Below are positions 34,999 through 44,103 of a DNA stretch of 64,000 nt, one piece after another. Location: positions 1,426,001 to 1,490,000 of the forward strand of contig NZ_CP013480.3 in the NCBI RefSeq assembly GCF_001465545.3, written 5' to 3'. Below the pieces are notes generated by a model. It saw only the letters and a program-made list of their open reading frames with translations. It had not been told where the DNA came from and did not search any database. Position numbers and translations under genes: made by a program. The first letter of the stretch is position 1. Every line of letters begins with the position of its first letter. This stretch comes from Pandoraea norimbergensis. Lineage in GTDB: Bacteria > Pseudomonadota > Gammaproteobacteria > Burkholderiales > Burkholderiaceae.

Positions 34999-35583
34999 AT
35001 GAATCGCACAACGACATCGCCGGGAACCCCCACCGTCAGGGAACATCTGCTCGAGCAAGCGCAGACGTTTTTGATGACGCGAGGCTACAACGGCTTCAGC
35101 TATCGGGATCTGTCGGAGCGGGTCGGTGTGAAGACGTCGAGCATCCACTACTACTTCCCCGCCAAGGAAGATTTGGTGCTTGAAGCCGTGAAGGCTTATG
35201 ACGAGGCGATCGGTGCAGGGCTGGCAAGCATCGATGAGGCATTGCCGGCAGCGCAGAAGCTGTTGCTGTACGCCGAGGCGTTCGGACGTATCGCCGCCGA
35301 TGGCCATCGCATCTGCCTGTGCGGCATGCTCGCGGCAGACATTGAAACGCTGCCCGAACCGGTGCGCGAGGCGGTGCAGAAGTTCTTCGCGTACCACGAG
35401 GCTTGGCTGGCACGTGTGCTGGCGGAGGGTGTCGCAGATGGATCGCTGAAGCTGACGTCCTCGCCGGAAGCGGCGGCACGAGCGCTGTTCGCGGGGTTTC
35501 AGGGCAGCGTGATGGCATCGCGACTCTTCCGGTCGCCGTCGCGGCTCGGGGACGTGGTCACGTCGGTGTGTGCGATTGCGTGA
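34999..35583 (+). CDS. TetR family transcriptional regulator, probably controlling ohr
   Basis: Regulator of 194 residues: HTH near 20-60 (GYNGFSYRDLSERVGVKTSSIHYYFPAKEDL, in parts) and a helical C-domain. It has Cys residues in HRICLCGMLAADIETL, which could be redox-active. I use the ATG giving MNRTTTSP; a TTG upstream would overlap the operator. The same palindrome precedes this gene and ohr, so peroxide sensing is a reasonable guess. Confidence 0.87.
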   Translation: MNRTTTSPGTPTVREHLLEQAQTFLMTRGYNGFSYRDLSERVGVKTSSIHYYFPAKEDLVLEAVKAYDEAIGAGLASIDEALPAAQKLLLYAEAFGRIAADGHRICLCGMLAADIETLPEPVREAVQKFFAYHEAWLARVLAEGVADGSLKLTSSPEAAARALFAGFQGSVMASRLFRSPSRLGDVVTSVCAIA

Positions 35584-35615
35584 GCGGGTGAAGCACCCGA
35601 CAGGGTTAAAGGAAC

Positions 35616-35640
35616 ACGGGAGCAAGACTCCCGTTTATTT
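35616..35640 (+). terminator. Rho-independent terminator after TetR gene
   Basis: ACGGGAG (35616-35622) and CTCCCGT (35628-35634) form a 7-base stem with a 5-base loop, followed by TTATTT. It separates the TetR transcript from ohr, so ohr needs its own promoter. Confidence 0.82.
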
Positions 35641-35653
35641 GAGTTCATTTATC

Positions 35654-35669
35654 TATCTATGAGTAGATA
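35654..35669. promoter_or_regulatory. TetR operator copy 2, upstream of ohr
   Basis: TATCTAT-GA-GTAGATA matches the palindrome at 34972-34987 in 13 of 16 positions, with one arm identical and the other changed by one base. It lies in an AT-rich stretch 118 bases upstream of the ohr ATG, downstream of the TetR terminator. Confidence 0.75.
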
Positions 35670-35787
35670 AATAAATATGAGGTTGTTGTCTAAAGCCAGA
35701 CAAACGGGACGCATGAAATCGGTTAGCGTCACGGTTATCGTCAGGCAGGTGCATTAAGATCGTTTTTCCACTTACCAGGAGTTCGTC

Positions 35788-36213
35788 ATGTCGATCGAAA
35801 AAGTGCTGTACACCGCCCATGCCACCGCCACCGGGGGCCGTGACGGCCGCGCCGTTTCGTCGGACGGTGTGCTTGATGTGAAGTTGGTGGTGCCGAAGGA
35901 AATGGGCGGCCCGGGCGTGGGCGGCACCAATCCGGAACAACTGTTCGCCGCCGGTTACTCGGCTTGCTTCTTGGGCGCGCTGAAGTTTGTCGCCGGTAAG
36001 GAAAAGGTCGCGCTGCCGGCTGAGACGAAGATCGACGGCAGCGTCGGTATCGGCCAGATCCCGACGGGCTTCGGCATTCAGGCCGAACTGAAGATCAGCG
36101 TGCCGGGACTGGATCGTGCCGTGGTCGAAGCGCTGGTGCAAAAGGCCCACATCGTGTGCCCGTACTCGAACGCGACGCGTGGCAACATCGACGTGACGCT
36201 GACGGTGGTCTAA
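35788..36213 (+). CDS. ohr: Organic hydroperoxide resistance protein (Ohr/OsmC family)
   Basis: Thiol peroxidase of 141 residues that reduces organic and fatty-acid hydroperoxides with lipoylated partners. Catalytic Cys60 in [10 protein letters not shown] and resolving Cys124 in [14 protein letters not shown], with Arg21 and Glu50 as active-site partners. CAGGAG precedes the ATG. Ohr genes are usually regulated by a MarR-type OhrR; here a TetR gene with a matching operator stands upstream instead. A long terminator follows. Confidence 0.94.
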   Translation: MSIEKVLYTAHATATGGRDGRAVSSDGVLDVKLVVPKEMGGPGVGGTNPEQLFAAGYSACFLGALKFVAGKEKVALPAETKIDGSVGIGQIPTGFGIQAELKISVPGLDRAVVEALVQKAHIVCPYSNATRGNIDVTLTVV

Positions 36214-36264
36214 GCAGAGGGCTTGCGCTGATTCGTCCGCGTTGACGAGCCAGTAGTGAAGCAG

Positions 36265-36309
36265 AAAGGGCTGAGTGCCATACGGCAACTCAGCCCTTTT
36301 GCATTTTTC
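36265..36309 (+). terminator. Rho-independent terminator after ohr
   Basis: AAAGGGCTGAGT (36265-36276) pairs with ACTCAGCCCTTT (36288-36299), with an inner GCC/GGC extension and a one-base bulge; TTTTGCATTTTT follows. Confidence 0.92.
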
Positions 36310-36338
36310 GAATCGCGTGGCGTGGGCCATCGTCCCGG

Positions 36339-36944
36339 CTACTTCGTCTTGACCTCGACCTTGATGCCATCGGGCAGTACGGTGATCGCGCCGGGTTCGA
36401 CATCGCGTCCGCCGTAGCGCAGTTGTTCCGGCTTGAAGGTGTAGATCGCGTATTGATTAAGCACCTGTTGGGCGACGGTGCCGCCCACGGCGCTTAGTTG
36501 CTGACCATAGGCGGGCGGCATGCCGTCGACATCCACGCGCTCGACGCTCGGATTGTCGAGCACGACCGCCCGTTTGACCGGATCGTATTTGAGCGCACTC
36601 GACATGGCGATCACGCCCTTGAGCGGCTGCCCGCCGATCAGCACGTTCGCGACCTGTGCATCGACCTGCGTGTTCACGCGATTGGCCTGCGGATTGAATC
36701 CGAGCTGCGGATGCGTCAACTCCACCGAGAGCAACTGGCCGTAACGCAGTGTCGTCGGGAAACGCTTGTCGACCGCGCTCTCGATTTCCTGACGCGTCAT
36801 CGTGTATTCCCCCGTCCAGATGTTGTACGCGGCGCGCGCCGGACGTACGGCAGGCACGAGTACGAGGCCGAGCGCGCCGGCAGCGGCGAGTCGCAGCATG
36901 TCGCGGCGTGAGGGCGAGGCGTGCTCGTCGGTGATGCCGCTCAT
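36339..36944 (-). CDS. DUF1439 family exported protein
   Basis: Protein of 201 residues (215 if an upstream ATG at 36986 is used). SRRDMLRLAAAGALGLVLV is a twin-arginine-like signal, cleaved near ARA. The mature part (MTRQEIESAVDKRFPTTLRY, VNTQVDAQVANVLIGGQPLKG) matches DUF1439, a periplasmic domain known from YceB, thought to bind lipid or act at the envelope. No clear ribosome binding site decides the start. Confidence 0.8.
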   Translation of the reverse strand: MSGITDEHASPSRRDMLRLAAAGALGLVLVPAVRPARAAYNIWTGEYTMTRQEIESAVDKRFPTTLRYGQLLSVELTHPQLGFNPQANRVNTQVDAQVANVLIGGQPLKGVIAMSSALKYDPVKRAVVLDNPSVERVDVDGMPPAYGQQLSAVGGTVAQQVLNQYAIYTFKPEQLRYGGRDVEPGAITVLPDGIKVEVKTK

Positions 36945-37113
36945 ATCGGTTGGGGAAATGCGAGGCAAGCTACGGCGTGAAGTCATATCGCGATGGGCCG
37001 GGAGGCCACGGGAGACGTAATCGCACGAGAGGCCCGTGCGCAAACCGTCGATGGTGCTGGGACTGCGCTGGCGCCGATTCGTTCGCAATGGGCGTGCCGC
37101 CTGCCGGATGCCA

Positions 37114-37326
37114 TCAATAGTGCGGGGGAATTTCGTGGCGCGGATTGCTGTCGTTGCCACCCTGTCCCTGCGACAGCATTTGCTGGTACAGCGCGCTGAA
37201 CTGCTTTTGCAGCAGATCGATCTGCCGCTCCTGACGCGTGACGATCTCGTTGAGCGTCTCGATCAGGTCTTCCTGAAACGCCGTCTTGACTTCGAGTTCG
37301 ACGATGCGCGATTCCAATGATTCCAT
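37114..37326 (-). CDS. slyX: SlyX family protein
   Basis: Small coiled-coil protein of 70 residues. MESLESRIVELEVKTAFQED is a heptad-pattern helix, and the conserved C-terminal PPHY ends the protein, as in SlyX. GGAGAAGG precedes the ATG. Function unknown; the family is often near SlyD or regulators. Confidence 0.9.
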   Translation of the reverse strand: MESLESRIVELEVKTAFQEDLIETLNEIVTRQERQIDLLQKQFSALYQQMLSQGQGGNDSNPRHEIPPHY

Positions 37327-37431
37327 GACCTTCTCCGGTGAACGCGGCATTGTAGGCTATCGCCGGATGCATTGACGCACGCGATGTAGGCCTTTGCCGG
37401 ACGTGGCAGGGGTTCTGGGCATAATCGCACC

Positions 37432-37749
37432 ATGAAAACCTTTCTGCTTTATGTCGTCACGGCTGTGGCGGAAATCGTGGGCTGCTATCTGCCGTGGCTG
37501 TGGCTTCGACAGGATCGCAGTGCATGGCTGCTGGTCCCCGGCGCGCTGGCGCTCGCGCTGTTCGCGTGGTTGCTCACGTTGCATCCGGCCGCTGCCGGGC
37601 GTGTGTATGCGGCGTATGGCGGCGTGTACATCACGGTCGCCATCGTCTGGCTGTGGGCCGTCGACGGCATGCGCCCGACCCCGTGGGATCTGGCGGGCGT
37701 GGCGGTGGCGCTGCTGGGCATGGGCCTGATTGCGTTTCAGCCGCGCTGA
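37432..37749 (+). CDS. YnfA family (UPF0060) membrane protein
   Basis: Four-helix membrane protein of 105 residues, UPF0060/YnfA family. [21 protein letters not shown] and [17 protein letters not shown] are the family blocks. Related to small multidrug resistance proteins; export activity of relatives is debated. It stands alone. Confidence 0.92.
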   Translation: MKTFLLYVVTAVAEIVGCYLPWLWLRQDRSAWLLVPGALALALFAWLLTLHPAAAGRVYAAYGGVYITVAIVWLWAVDGMRPTPWDLAGVAVALLGMGLIAFQPR

Positions 37750-37792
37750 AGCGTCGGAAACCAATGGCCTCGCTGGCCTGATGGCCCGGCGC

Positions 37793-38458
37793 TCAGTTCG
37801 TCCGAACGCGATACGTGCAGCGCTGACCACCCGCGAGAATATGCGTTTCGCGCGTGACGGTGCCGCGCGCGCCCACCAACTCTTGAAACAACTCCAACTC
37901 GCTGCTGCAAAAGCCCTGACACGTCTTGGCGGCGGCGCAGATCGGGCAGTGATCTTCGATCAGCAGCCAGTCGTCGCCGTCACGCTCAACGCGCGCCATA
38001 TAGCCCTCCGCCGACCGAATCTCCGCGAGTCTCGTCAGCCGTTGCGACAGCGTCGGCAGCGGATCGACCGCGTGTTTGTACTGCGCTCGCGTTTCCGCCG
38101 CGCGTTGCGAGATCAGGCGATGCAGCCCCTCGTCGCCGAAGAGTTGCTTGATCGAGCCGATCAATTGAATGGTGAGATGGGAATGGGCATCGGGAAAGCG
38201 GTTGTGACCGGCGCCGGTGAGCATCCACGCCTGACGCGGTCGCCCGGCGCCGCGTGACGGCATTGTCTCGCCCACGACCAGACCGTCTGCCACCAGCTTC
38301 TGCACCTGCTGACGCGCCGCTTCCGCCGTGATGCCCAGCCCGGACGCGACCTCCGCCGTCGACGCCGGTCCCTGTGTCTTGAGCCAATGCAACACACGCT
38401 CGTGTGCGGCATTCGGAACCGTCGCCCTATTATCCAAGTGGTTATTTGGGTAATTCAT
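37793..38458 (-). CDS. SufR-like winged-helix regulator with Fe-S cysteine cluster
   Basis: Regulator of 221 residues. An N-terminal winged helix (HERVLHWLKTQGPASTAEVAS, then ITAEAARQQVQKLVADGL) and a C-terminal cysteine domain with Cys171, 174, 180, 184 and 214 (EDHCPICAAAKTCQGFC; GGQRCTYRV), as in SufR/IscR-alternative repressors that sense Fe-S status. Divergent from an MFS/LysR operon with a palindrome between, so it may control that efflux pump rather than Fe-S assembly. Confidence 0.78.
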   Translation of the reverse strand: MNYPNNHLDNRATVPNAAHERVLHWLKTQGPASTAEVASGLGITAEAARQQVQKLVADGLVVGETMPSRGAGRPRQAWMLTGAGHNRFPDAHSHLTIQLIGSIKQLFGDEGLHRLISQRAAETRAQYKHAVDPLPTLSQRLTRLAEIRSAEGYMARVERDGDDWLLIEDHCPICAAAKTCQGFCSSELELFQELVGARGTVTRETHILAGGQRCTYRVRTN

Positions 38459-38470
38459 TGTGCCGCATGT

Positions 38471-38496
38471 AATATCCAAGAATTATCTTGCATATT
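38471..38496. promoter_or_regulatory. Inverted repeat between SufR-like and MFS genes
   Basis: AATATCCAAG (38471-38480) and CTTGCATATT (38487-38496) form a 10-base inverted repeat with one mismatch and a 6-base spacer, centred in the 65-base divergent promoter region. A second TATCCAAG at 38431-38438 lies just inside the regulator gene. Confidence 0.65.
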
Positions 38497-38523
38497 AGTC
38501 GGCCTGCGGTCGACTGTCCATCT

Positions 38524-40020
38524 ATGACTACAACAACGACGACAAATGCTGCGGCGCCGGGATGGCGCGATCTGTTGACCGGCAACAACGGCTGGCGATC
38601 GCTGGCGCTGGCAGGTGGTGTGGCACTGCACGCCACTAATGTGTATGTCGCGACGACGGTATTGCCGTCGATCGTGCGCGAAATCGGCGGTCTCGATCTC
38701 TATTCGTGGAACACCACACTGTTTGTGGTGGCGTCGATTCTCGGGTCGGTGTTCGCGTCGAAACTCTTCACGTCGCTCGGGCCGCGCACCGCGTACGTTG
38801 CGGCCCTGATCGGTTTCAGCGCAGGGACGATCGTTTGCGCGGCGGCCCCCACGATGGCGTGGATGCTGGCAGGGCGCACGTTGCAGGGCTTCGGCGGCGG
38901 CATTCTGCTCTCGCTCAGTTATGCGCTGATTCGCGTGGTGTTCGCGCCGCCGCTGTGGTCGCGAGCGATGGGACTGGTCTCCGGCATGTGGGGCGTCGCC
39001 ACGTTGTGCGGACCCGCCGTGGGCGGTGTGTTCGCGCAATTCGGCCACTGGCGCTGGGCGTTCTGGTCGCTCTTGCCGGTGGTGGTCGGGCTCGCGCTGA
39101 TCATTCGCGCGCAGGTGCCAGCCGGGCGCGTATCGCAAGCGTCGGGGAGCGCAGATGCAACACAAGCCGACGAAAACCACGCGGTGCCTTGGTTCAAAGT
39201 GATTCTGCTGTCGGCGTCGGTCGTGGCGATTTCGTTGGCCGCCGTGGTCAGCTCTCATCTGATGGCCGCCGCGTGGGTGATCGTCGGTTTGGCGCTGGCG
39301 TGGTGGCTTGCCCAGCGCGAGCGCAGCGCCCGACATGCAGTGCCGCGTCTGCTGCCGACCGGGGCGTACTCGTTGCGCACGCGGCTCGGCGCGCTGTACG
39401 CCGCGATGAGCTTGCTCGGTATCGCGACGACGAGCGAAATCTATATCCCGTATTTCCTGCAAACCCTGCACGCTCAGACGCCGTTTGCCGCCGGTTATCT
39501 GGCGGCACTGATGGCGGCAGGCTGGTCGGTCGGTTCGATGACGAGTGCCGGGCGGCACGGCAATGCCGCTGAACAGCGCGTGAGACTGGGGCCGGTGATC
39601 GTCACGCTCGGCATGATCGCGCTCGCTTGGTTGTTGCCGCAGGCCGCGCTGTTCGAAACGGCGACGGGTGTCACGGCGCTTTGCGTCGCGCTGTTTGCGG
39701 TCGGCGTCGGTGTCGGCATGGGCTGGCCGCATCTGCTCACGCGCGTGATGACGGCGGCGCGTCCGGGGGAAGCCCATCTGGCGTCGGCCTCGATCACCAC
39801 CGTGCAGTTGTATTCGATGGCGCTCGGTTCGGCACTCGCGGGGCTCGTCGCGAACTTGGCCGGTCTGGCCGATGCGCAATATGCCGACGTGCAGCGTGCG
39901 TCGGTCTGGTTGTTCGCTGTATTTGCGCTGGCACCGGCCGCGGCCGCCGTGCTGGCTTTGCGGGGCCGCGTCGCGGCGCCAGCGGCGTCCCTTCCCGAGC
40001 AGGAGCAGGAGGCATCATGA
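38524..40020 (+). CDS. MFS transporter (DHA2/EmrB-like drug exporter)
   Basis: Inner-membrane protein of 498 residues with about 14 hydrophobic segments, the DHA2 topology. TNVYVATTVLPSIVREIGGLD (in parts) and GRTLQGFGGGILLSLSYALI are the antiporter-like family blocks. Likely exports toxic compounds. Divergent from the SufR-like regulator and coupled by ATGA overlap to a LysR gene. Confidence 0.88.
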   Translation: MTTTTTTNAAAPGWRDLLTGNNGWRSLALAGGVALHATNVYVATTVLPSIVREIGGLDLYSWNTTLFVVASILGSVFASKLFTSLGPRTAYVAALIGFSAGTIVCAAAPTMAWMLAGRTLQGFGGGILLSLSYALIRVVFAPPLWSRAMGLVSGMWGVATLCGPAVGGVFAQFGHWRWAFWSLLPVVVGLALIIRAQVPAGRVSQASGSADATQADENHAVPWFKVILLSASVVAISLAAVVSSHLMAAAWVIVGLALAWWLAQRERSARHAVPRLLPTGAYSLRTRLGALYAAMSLLGIATTSEIYIPYFLQTLHAQTPFAAGYLAALMAAGWSVGSMTSAGRHGNAAEQRVRLGPVIVTLGMIALAWLLPQAALFETATGVTALCVALFAVGVGVGMGWPHLLTRVMTAARPGEAHLASASITTVQLYSMALGSALAGLVANLAGLADAQYADVQRASVWLFAVFALAPAAAAVLALRGRVAAPAASLPEQEQEAS

Positions 40021-41153
40021 TCGATCGGATCACCGCCATGCGCACCTTCGTGCGTGTGGCCGACGTCGGCAGTTTCACCAAGGCAGCGGCCTCGCTCGAC
40101 CTGCCGCGCGCCACGGCGACGACACAGGTACAGCATCTGGAGCGCTGGTTCGGCGTGGCACTCTTCACGCGCTCGACGCGGCGTGTCGCGCTCACGATTG
40201 AAGGCGCGGTCTACTACGAGCGATGTGCGGCAATTCTCGCCGACATTGAAGAGGTGGAAGCGGGGCTGTTCGGTGCTGAAGTGCAGTTGCGCGGACGCCT
40301 TGCCGTCGTACTGCCTCCGGTGATCGCGCGTGAAGTCGTGATGCCGGCGATGGCGGAATTTCAGGCGCGCTATCCCGGGCTCGAAATCGCAATCGATGCG
40401 ACACCGGCGCACGGCGACTGGCGTGGCGATGGCGTGGAGTGCGGGGTGGTGCTGGGCGAGTTGCCCGATTCGCGGCTGGTGGCGCGGCATCTGGGGGACT
40501 TGCCACGCGTGACCTGTGCGAGTCGTCGCTATCTTGAAACGCATGGCGTGCCCGACGATCTCGAAGCACTGACCGCGCATACATCGGTGAAGTGGCTGAC
40601 GGCGCCTGCGGAGGCGCTGTCGTCGGCTTCGGTGTCGGCTTCGGTGTCCGCTTCGGCAGGGCAGGCGCCCCGCTCAGCTTCGGCAGCGAATGACCCGTTG
40701 CCTGCGCTCGGTTCGATGCTCGTCACTTCGTCGCCGCCCCCGGCGTTGGTCACCGCCCGGTGCGGCGATTTGACCTTGATGGTCGGCGATCGGGCCACGT
40801 GCGTGCGCACGCGCGGACAACTTCATGTGGGCGATGAGGCCGCGTATCTTGCCGCAGGGCTCGAAGGGCTGGGGCTGATTCAACCGACGCTGCTGGCAGC
40901 GGCCCCGTATCTCGCATCGGGACGTCTGGTGCCGGTGTTGCCGAAGTGTCCGCCACCGCCGTTGCGACTGTCGGTGGCGTACCCGGCGCAAAAGCGCGTC
41001 TCACCGCGCGTGCGCGCCTTCGTCGACTGGCTCGCGCAGATTTGCGAGCCGCTCGCTACGCAGCACGGTTATGCGCCACCTACGCCACCCGCCGGTCCGC
41101 TGCCGGAGGGCAAGCCGTCCAGCACGCGCCGCTCGTTCAGACTGCCGGCGTAG
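40017..41153 (+). CDS. LysR family regulator with a low-complexity insert
   Basis: Regulator of 378 residues, longer than the usual about 300. HTH FTKAAASLDLPRATATTQVQHLE and the sensor domain are normal, but residues about 199-230 hold a Ser/Ala/Val-rich insert encoded by three 12-base repeats (units at 40623, 40635 and 40647). A charged C-terminal tail ends in 85 bases shared with the convergent GGDEF gene. Coupled to the MFS gene by ATGA. Confidence 0.87.
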   Translation: MIDRITAMRTFVRVADVGSFTKAAASLDLPRATATTQVQHLERWFGVALFTRSTRRVALTIEGAVYYERCAAILADIEEVEAGLFGAEVQLRGRLAVVLPPVIAREVVMPAMAEFQARYPGLEIAIDATPAHGDWRGDGVECGVVLGELPDSRLVARHLGDLPRVTCASRRYLETHGVPDDLEALTAHTSVKWLTAPAEALSSASVSASVSASAGQAPRSASAANDPLPALGSMLVTSSPPPALVTARCGDLTLMVGDRATCVRTRGQLHVGDEAAYLAAGLEGLGLIQPTLLAAAPYLASGRLVPVLPKCPPPPLRLSVAYPAQKRVSPRVRAFVDWLAQICEPLATQHGYAPPTPPAGPLPEGKPSSTRRSFRLPA

Positions 41154-42628
41154 TGATTGCGCTTTTCTTCGTACATCAGCAGATCGGCTTTCTGCACCGT
41201 GGCTTCGAGGCGCTCACCGGCCTCGCACGTGGCCATGCCCATCGAGAACGACAGCGGCGTGCCCGGATAGAACGAGTTGTTGAGTTCGACGAGTTGACGA
41301 ATGCTCTCCATCATCGCCGCACCGCCCGTCGCATCGGTTGACGGCAGCAGCAGCGCAAATTCGTCACCGCCAATGCGCGCTGCAATCTGCGGCGCCACCA
41401 CCGACTTGCCGAGCACTTCACCTGCACGACGCAACAGCGCGTCGCCTGCGGCGTGGCCGAGCTGGTCGTTCACCGCCTTGAGTCCGTTCAGATCGGCGAC
41501 GATCACCGTCACCGGGAAGGGGCCCTTGCGCTCCAGACGGTTCAATTCATCCACATAGAACGAGCGGTTGCGCAGCTTGGTGAGTACGTCGTGCTTGCCG
41601 AGGAATTCGAGATACGACTCGGCCTTCTTGCGCGCGGTAATGTCCGTGAGCGCGACGAGCACCAGATCCCAGCGCGGCTCATGGCCGGGGAGCACGGCAA
41701 ATTGCAGATGGACGTTGATCTCGTTGCCATCGAGCGCGTAGTTCACGACTTCGCGCTGCTGGAAGAGTTTGTTTTCCCACAGGTCGATCAACTGCTCGCG
41801 GAAGTTGTGCCGCATGTCGTCGCGAAATACATCGGGCAGACGCGAGAGCAGGGTGGCCTTGTCGGTTGCCACGAACATCGCGAGCGTGTGACGGTTCACG
41901 TCGAGCACGTGAATCTCGTTCATGCAGCGCTCGACAAACTCGGGATGCACGTCGGTGAAGGTGCGAAAGTCAGTGATGCCGCGCGCACGTGCGTCGTCGA
42001 GCAGCAACTTGATCGCGCTGAAATCTTCCACCCACAACGAGACCGGCGAGTATTCGAAAAGCCCCCGCGCGTATTGCTCGCCCATGGTCACGCGCTCGCG
42101 TGCATGTTCGAGTTCGGTCACGTCTTCGAGCGAAATCAGCACGCGGTCGAGCGTGGTTTCGTGCCCCGGGAGGACCGAGCCGTTGAGCAGCACGTCCAGC
42201 CGCCGTCCGTCGAGCGTGTAGTTGACGGTCTTGCTGGTGAAGTGCGTACGGCCATCCCAAAGCTGGCAGAGCTCTTCGATATGCGTCTTGAGCATGTCGT
42301 CGCGGAACACGCGCGGCAGGTTCGCCACGAGCGCGTCGAGCGACGGCGCGTTGAACATCGAGAGCGTTTTGCGATTGACTTTGATGACGCGAATGCGCTG
42401 CGAGCAAGCCGACACGTGTGCCGGATCGGTCTTGAAGTGCGCACGCAAATCGGTCACGCCTTGTGCCCGCCATTCGTCGAACAGATGCCGCACGCCGCTG
42501 AAGTCTTCGAGCCAGAGCGAGACCGGCGCAAGATCGAACATGACGGCGTCGTCGCTGGCAGCAGACGGGAGATTGGCCGCTGGGGCAGCGGAAGACGTGG
42601 AAGGTACGGCAGGCATGGCGTCCGGCAT
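41069..42628 (-). CDS. Diguanylate cyclase with two PAS-type sensor domains
   Basis: Soluble signalling protein of 519 residues. Two related sensor domains (both with SLW-(L/V)-EDFS: VSLWLEDFSGVRHL near 37 and VSLWVEDFSAIKLL near 200) precede a GGDEF domain with GGDEF in IAARIGGDEFALLLP. It should make cyclic di-GMP from GTP. GKHDVLTKLRNRSF opens the cyclase. There is no EAL domain or transmembrane segment. Confidence 0.9.
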   Translation of the reverse strand: MPDAMPAVPSTSSAAPAANLPSAASDDAVMFDLAPVSLWLEDFSGVRHLFDEWRAQGVTDLRAHFKTDPAHVSACSQRIRVIKVNRKTLSMFNAPSLDALVANLPRVFRDDMLKTHIEELCQLWDGRTHFTSKTVNYTLDGRRLDVLLNGSVLPGHETTLDRVLISLEDVTELEHARERVTMGEQYARGLFEYSPVSLWVEDFSAIKLLLDDARARGITDFRTFTDVHPEFVERCMNEIHVLDVNRHTLAMFVATDKATLLSRLPDVFRDDMRHNFREQLIDLWENKLFQQREVVNYALDGNEINVHLQFAVLPGHEPRWDLVLVALTDITARKKAESYLEFLGKHDVLTKLRNRSFYVDELNRLERKGPFPVTVIVADLNGLKAVNDQLGHAAGDALLRRAGEVLGKSVVAPQIAARIGGDEFALLLPSTDATGGAAMMESIRQLVELNNSFYPGTPLSFSMGMATCEAGERLEATVQKADLLMYEEKRNHYAGSLNERRVLDGLPSGSGPAGGVGGA

Positions 42629-42738
42629 GTGGCACCTGAAGTCGGGTCAGGCCGTCATTCTAAGGTGAAAAGGCCTTAACCCCTATGGGACGAAATGGGG
42701 CCGTAATCACGAAGCCACAGGGAAGAAACCGCACCGAA

Positions 42739-43203
42739 TCACAGCAACGGCGCACCGGTGTCGCGTTTGACTTCACGCAGCGAGAGCATCGACTCGATGG
42801 AGGAGACGCCGGGCAGTGCGCGCAGCACGTCGCGCGTGAACAGGCCGTAGTCGTCGAGATCGGTGGCGACCACGCCGAGCAGATAGTCGGCGCTGCCTGA
42901 AATGTTGTGGCACGACACGATGCGGTCGATGGCCTGCACCTCACGCTCGAACTGCTCGGAAAGCGCCCGGTCATGCACGGCAAAGCGCACGTGCACGAAG
43001 GCCACGACACCCAAGCCCAGCGCACGGCGGGAGAGTTCTGCCCGGTAGCCAGTGATATACCCGTCGGCTTCGAGCCGCTTGAGGCGGCGCGCACACGGGG
43101 TTTCGGAGAGCGACACGCGCTCGGCAAGCTTGGCGTTGGAGATGCGACCGTCGCGCTGGACGATGGCGAGAATCGCCCGATCGATGGCGTCGAGTTCGTT
43201 CAT
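42739..43203 (-). CDS. Lrp/AsnC family transcriptional regulator
   Basis: Regulator of 154 residues: HTH MNELDAIDRAILAIVQRD and the RAM domain IVSCHNISGSADYLLGVVATD. Divergent from a LysE-family exporter 270 bases away, its likely target. This is the standard arrangement of Lrp and LysE-type amino acid exporters. The frame is open 27 codons upstream, but MNELDAID is the family start. Confidence 0.9.
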   Translation of the reverse strand: MNELDAIDRAILAIVQRDGRISNAKLAERVSLSETPCARRLKRLEADGYITGYRAELSRRALGLGVVAFVHVRFAVHDRALSEQFEREVQAIDRIVSCHNISGSADYLLGVVATDLDDYGLFTRDVLRALPGVSSIESMLSLREVKRDTGAPLL

Positions 43204-43441
43204 GGTGGGTATCCCGCTACAAAATCTGCTGCAAAGACGGCATTCCACCACGATCTGCGGTGCTGGGGAAGTGTTACCCCTCATCCGGATGGCTTAAGTC
43301 GCCCGGATATCGTTAAAAAACGGCCTTGAAGGATTGTCTTTTGATTTCTCTTGATATGGAGGAATCAACTAAATATGGCCATTATTGATGATGGAAAACG
43401 CCACGTTTCTCTGCGTGATTAGCGAGATCATGAATGCCTTT

Positions 43442-43458
43442 CCGGTCATTGTGACCGG
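43442..43458 (+). other. Leader hairpin of LysE gene
   Basis: CCGGTCA-TTG-TGACCGG is a perfect 7-base hairpin ending 8 bases before the GGAGA ribosome binding site of the LysE gene. It may modulate translation or be an operator; nothing decides. Confidence 0.4.
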
Positions 43459-43473
43459 CTCCGGAGACGTTTC

Positions 43474-44103
43474 ATGGTTTCGCTTCAGTTGCTCACGGTT
43501 TTCATCGGCGCGCTTGTGGTGGTGTACGCATTGCCCGGCCCCGACATGGCGCTGGTGATGCAAACGAGCATGGTGCGCGGCGTGCGGCATGGGTTGGCGA
43601 CGTCGGTCGGGCTGGCACTGGCACGCGCCGGTCATGTGACGCTCTCGGCGTGTGGCGTGGCGGCGCTGCTGCGCGCGGCTCCGTGGCTGTTCGAGACGGT
43701 ACGTATTGCCGGCGCAATCTATCTTGCGTGGATCGCGATCCAGATCTGGCGCTCGCCGGCGTTTGGCATCGAGGCGCTGTCGACGTCGCGTGAAGCGGCG
43801 CCACCGCTGACGCAGGCGGTGCGCCGTGGCGTGTTGTCGAGCGTGCTGAATCCGAAGGCGCTGCTGTTCTGTTCGGTGTTGTTGCCGCAGTTCGTGCGCC
43901 CGGAAGCGGGGCCGGTGTGGTCGCAAGTGCTGGAGTTGGGGGTGTTGCTCGTGGCAGTCGGCGCGGTGTTCGACGTGACGCTGACGTTCGGCGCAGCCCA
44001 CATCGCGCGCTGGTTGCGTACGCGCCCGCTTGCACAAAAAGTACAACGCTGGTCGTTCGCGGCGGCGCTCATGGCGTTCGCACTCAGGCTGTCACTCGAT
44101 TGA
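43474..44103 (+). CDS. LysE family amino acid exporter
   Basis: Membrane protein of 209 residues with about six hydrophobic segments. The N-terminal VVYALPGPDMALVMQTSMVRG and the loop VLNPKALLFCSVLLPQFV are the RhtB/LysE signature. GGAGAC precedes the ATG. Divergent from the Lrp regulator, so an amino acid efflux pump is likely. Confidence 0.9.
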   Translation: MVSLQLLTVFIGALVVVYALPGPDMALVMQTSMVRGVRHGLATSVGLALARAGHVTLSACGVAALLRAAPWLFETVRIAGAIYLAWIAIQIWRSPAFGIEALSTSREAAPPLTQAVRRGVLSSVLNPKALLFCSVLLPQFVRPEAGPVWSQVLELGVLLVAVGAVFDVTLTFGAAHIARWLRTRPLAQKVQRWSFAAALMAFALRLSLD

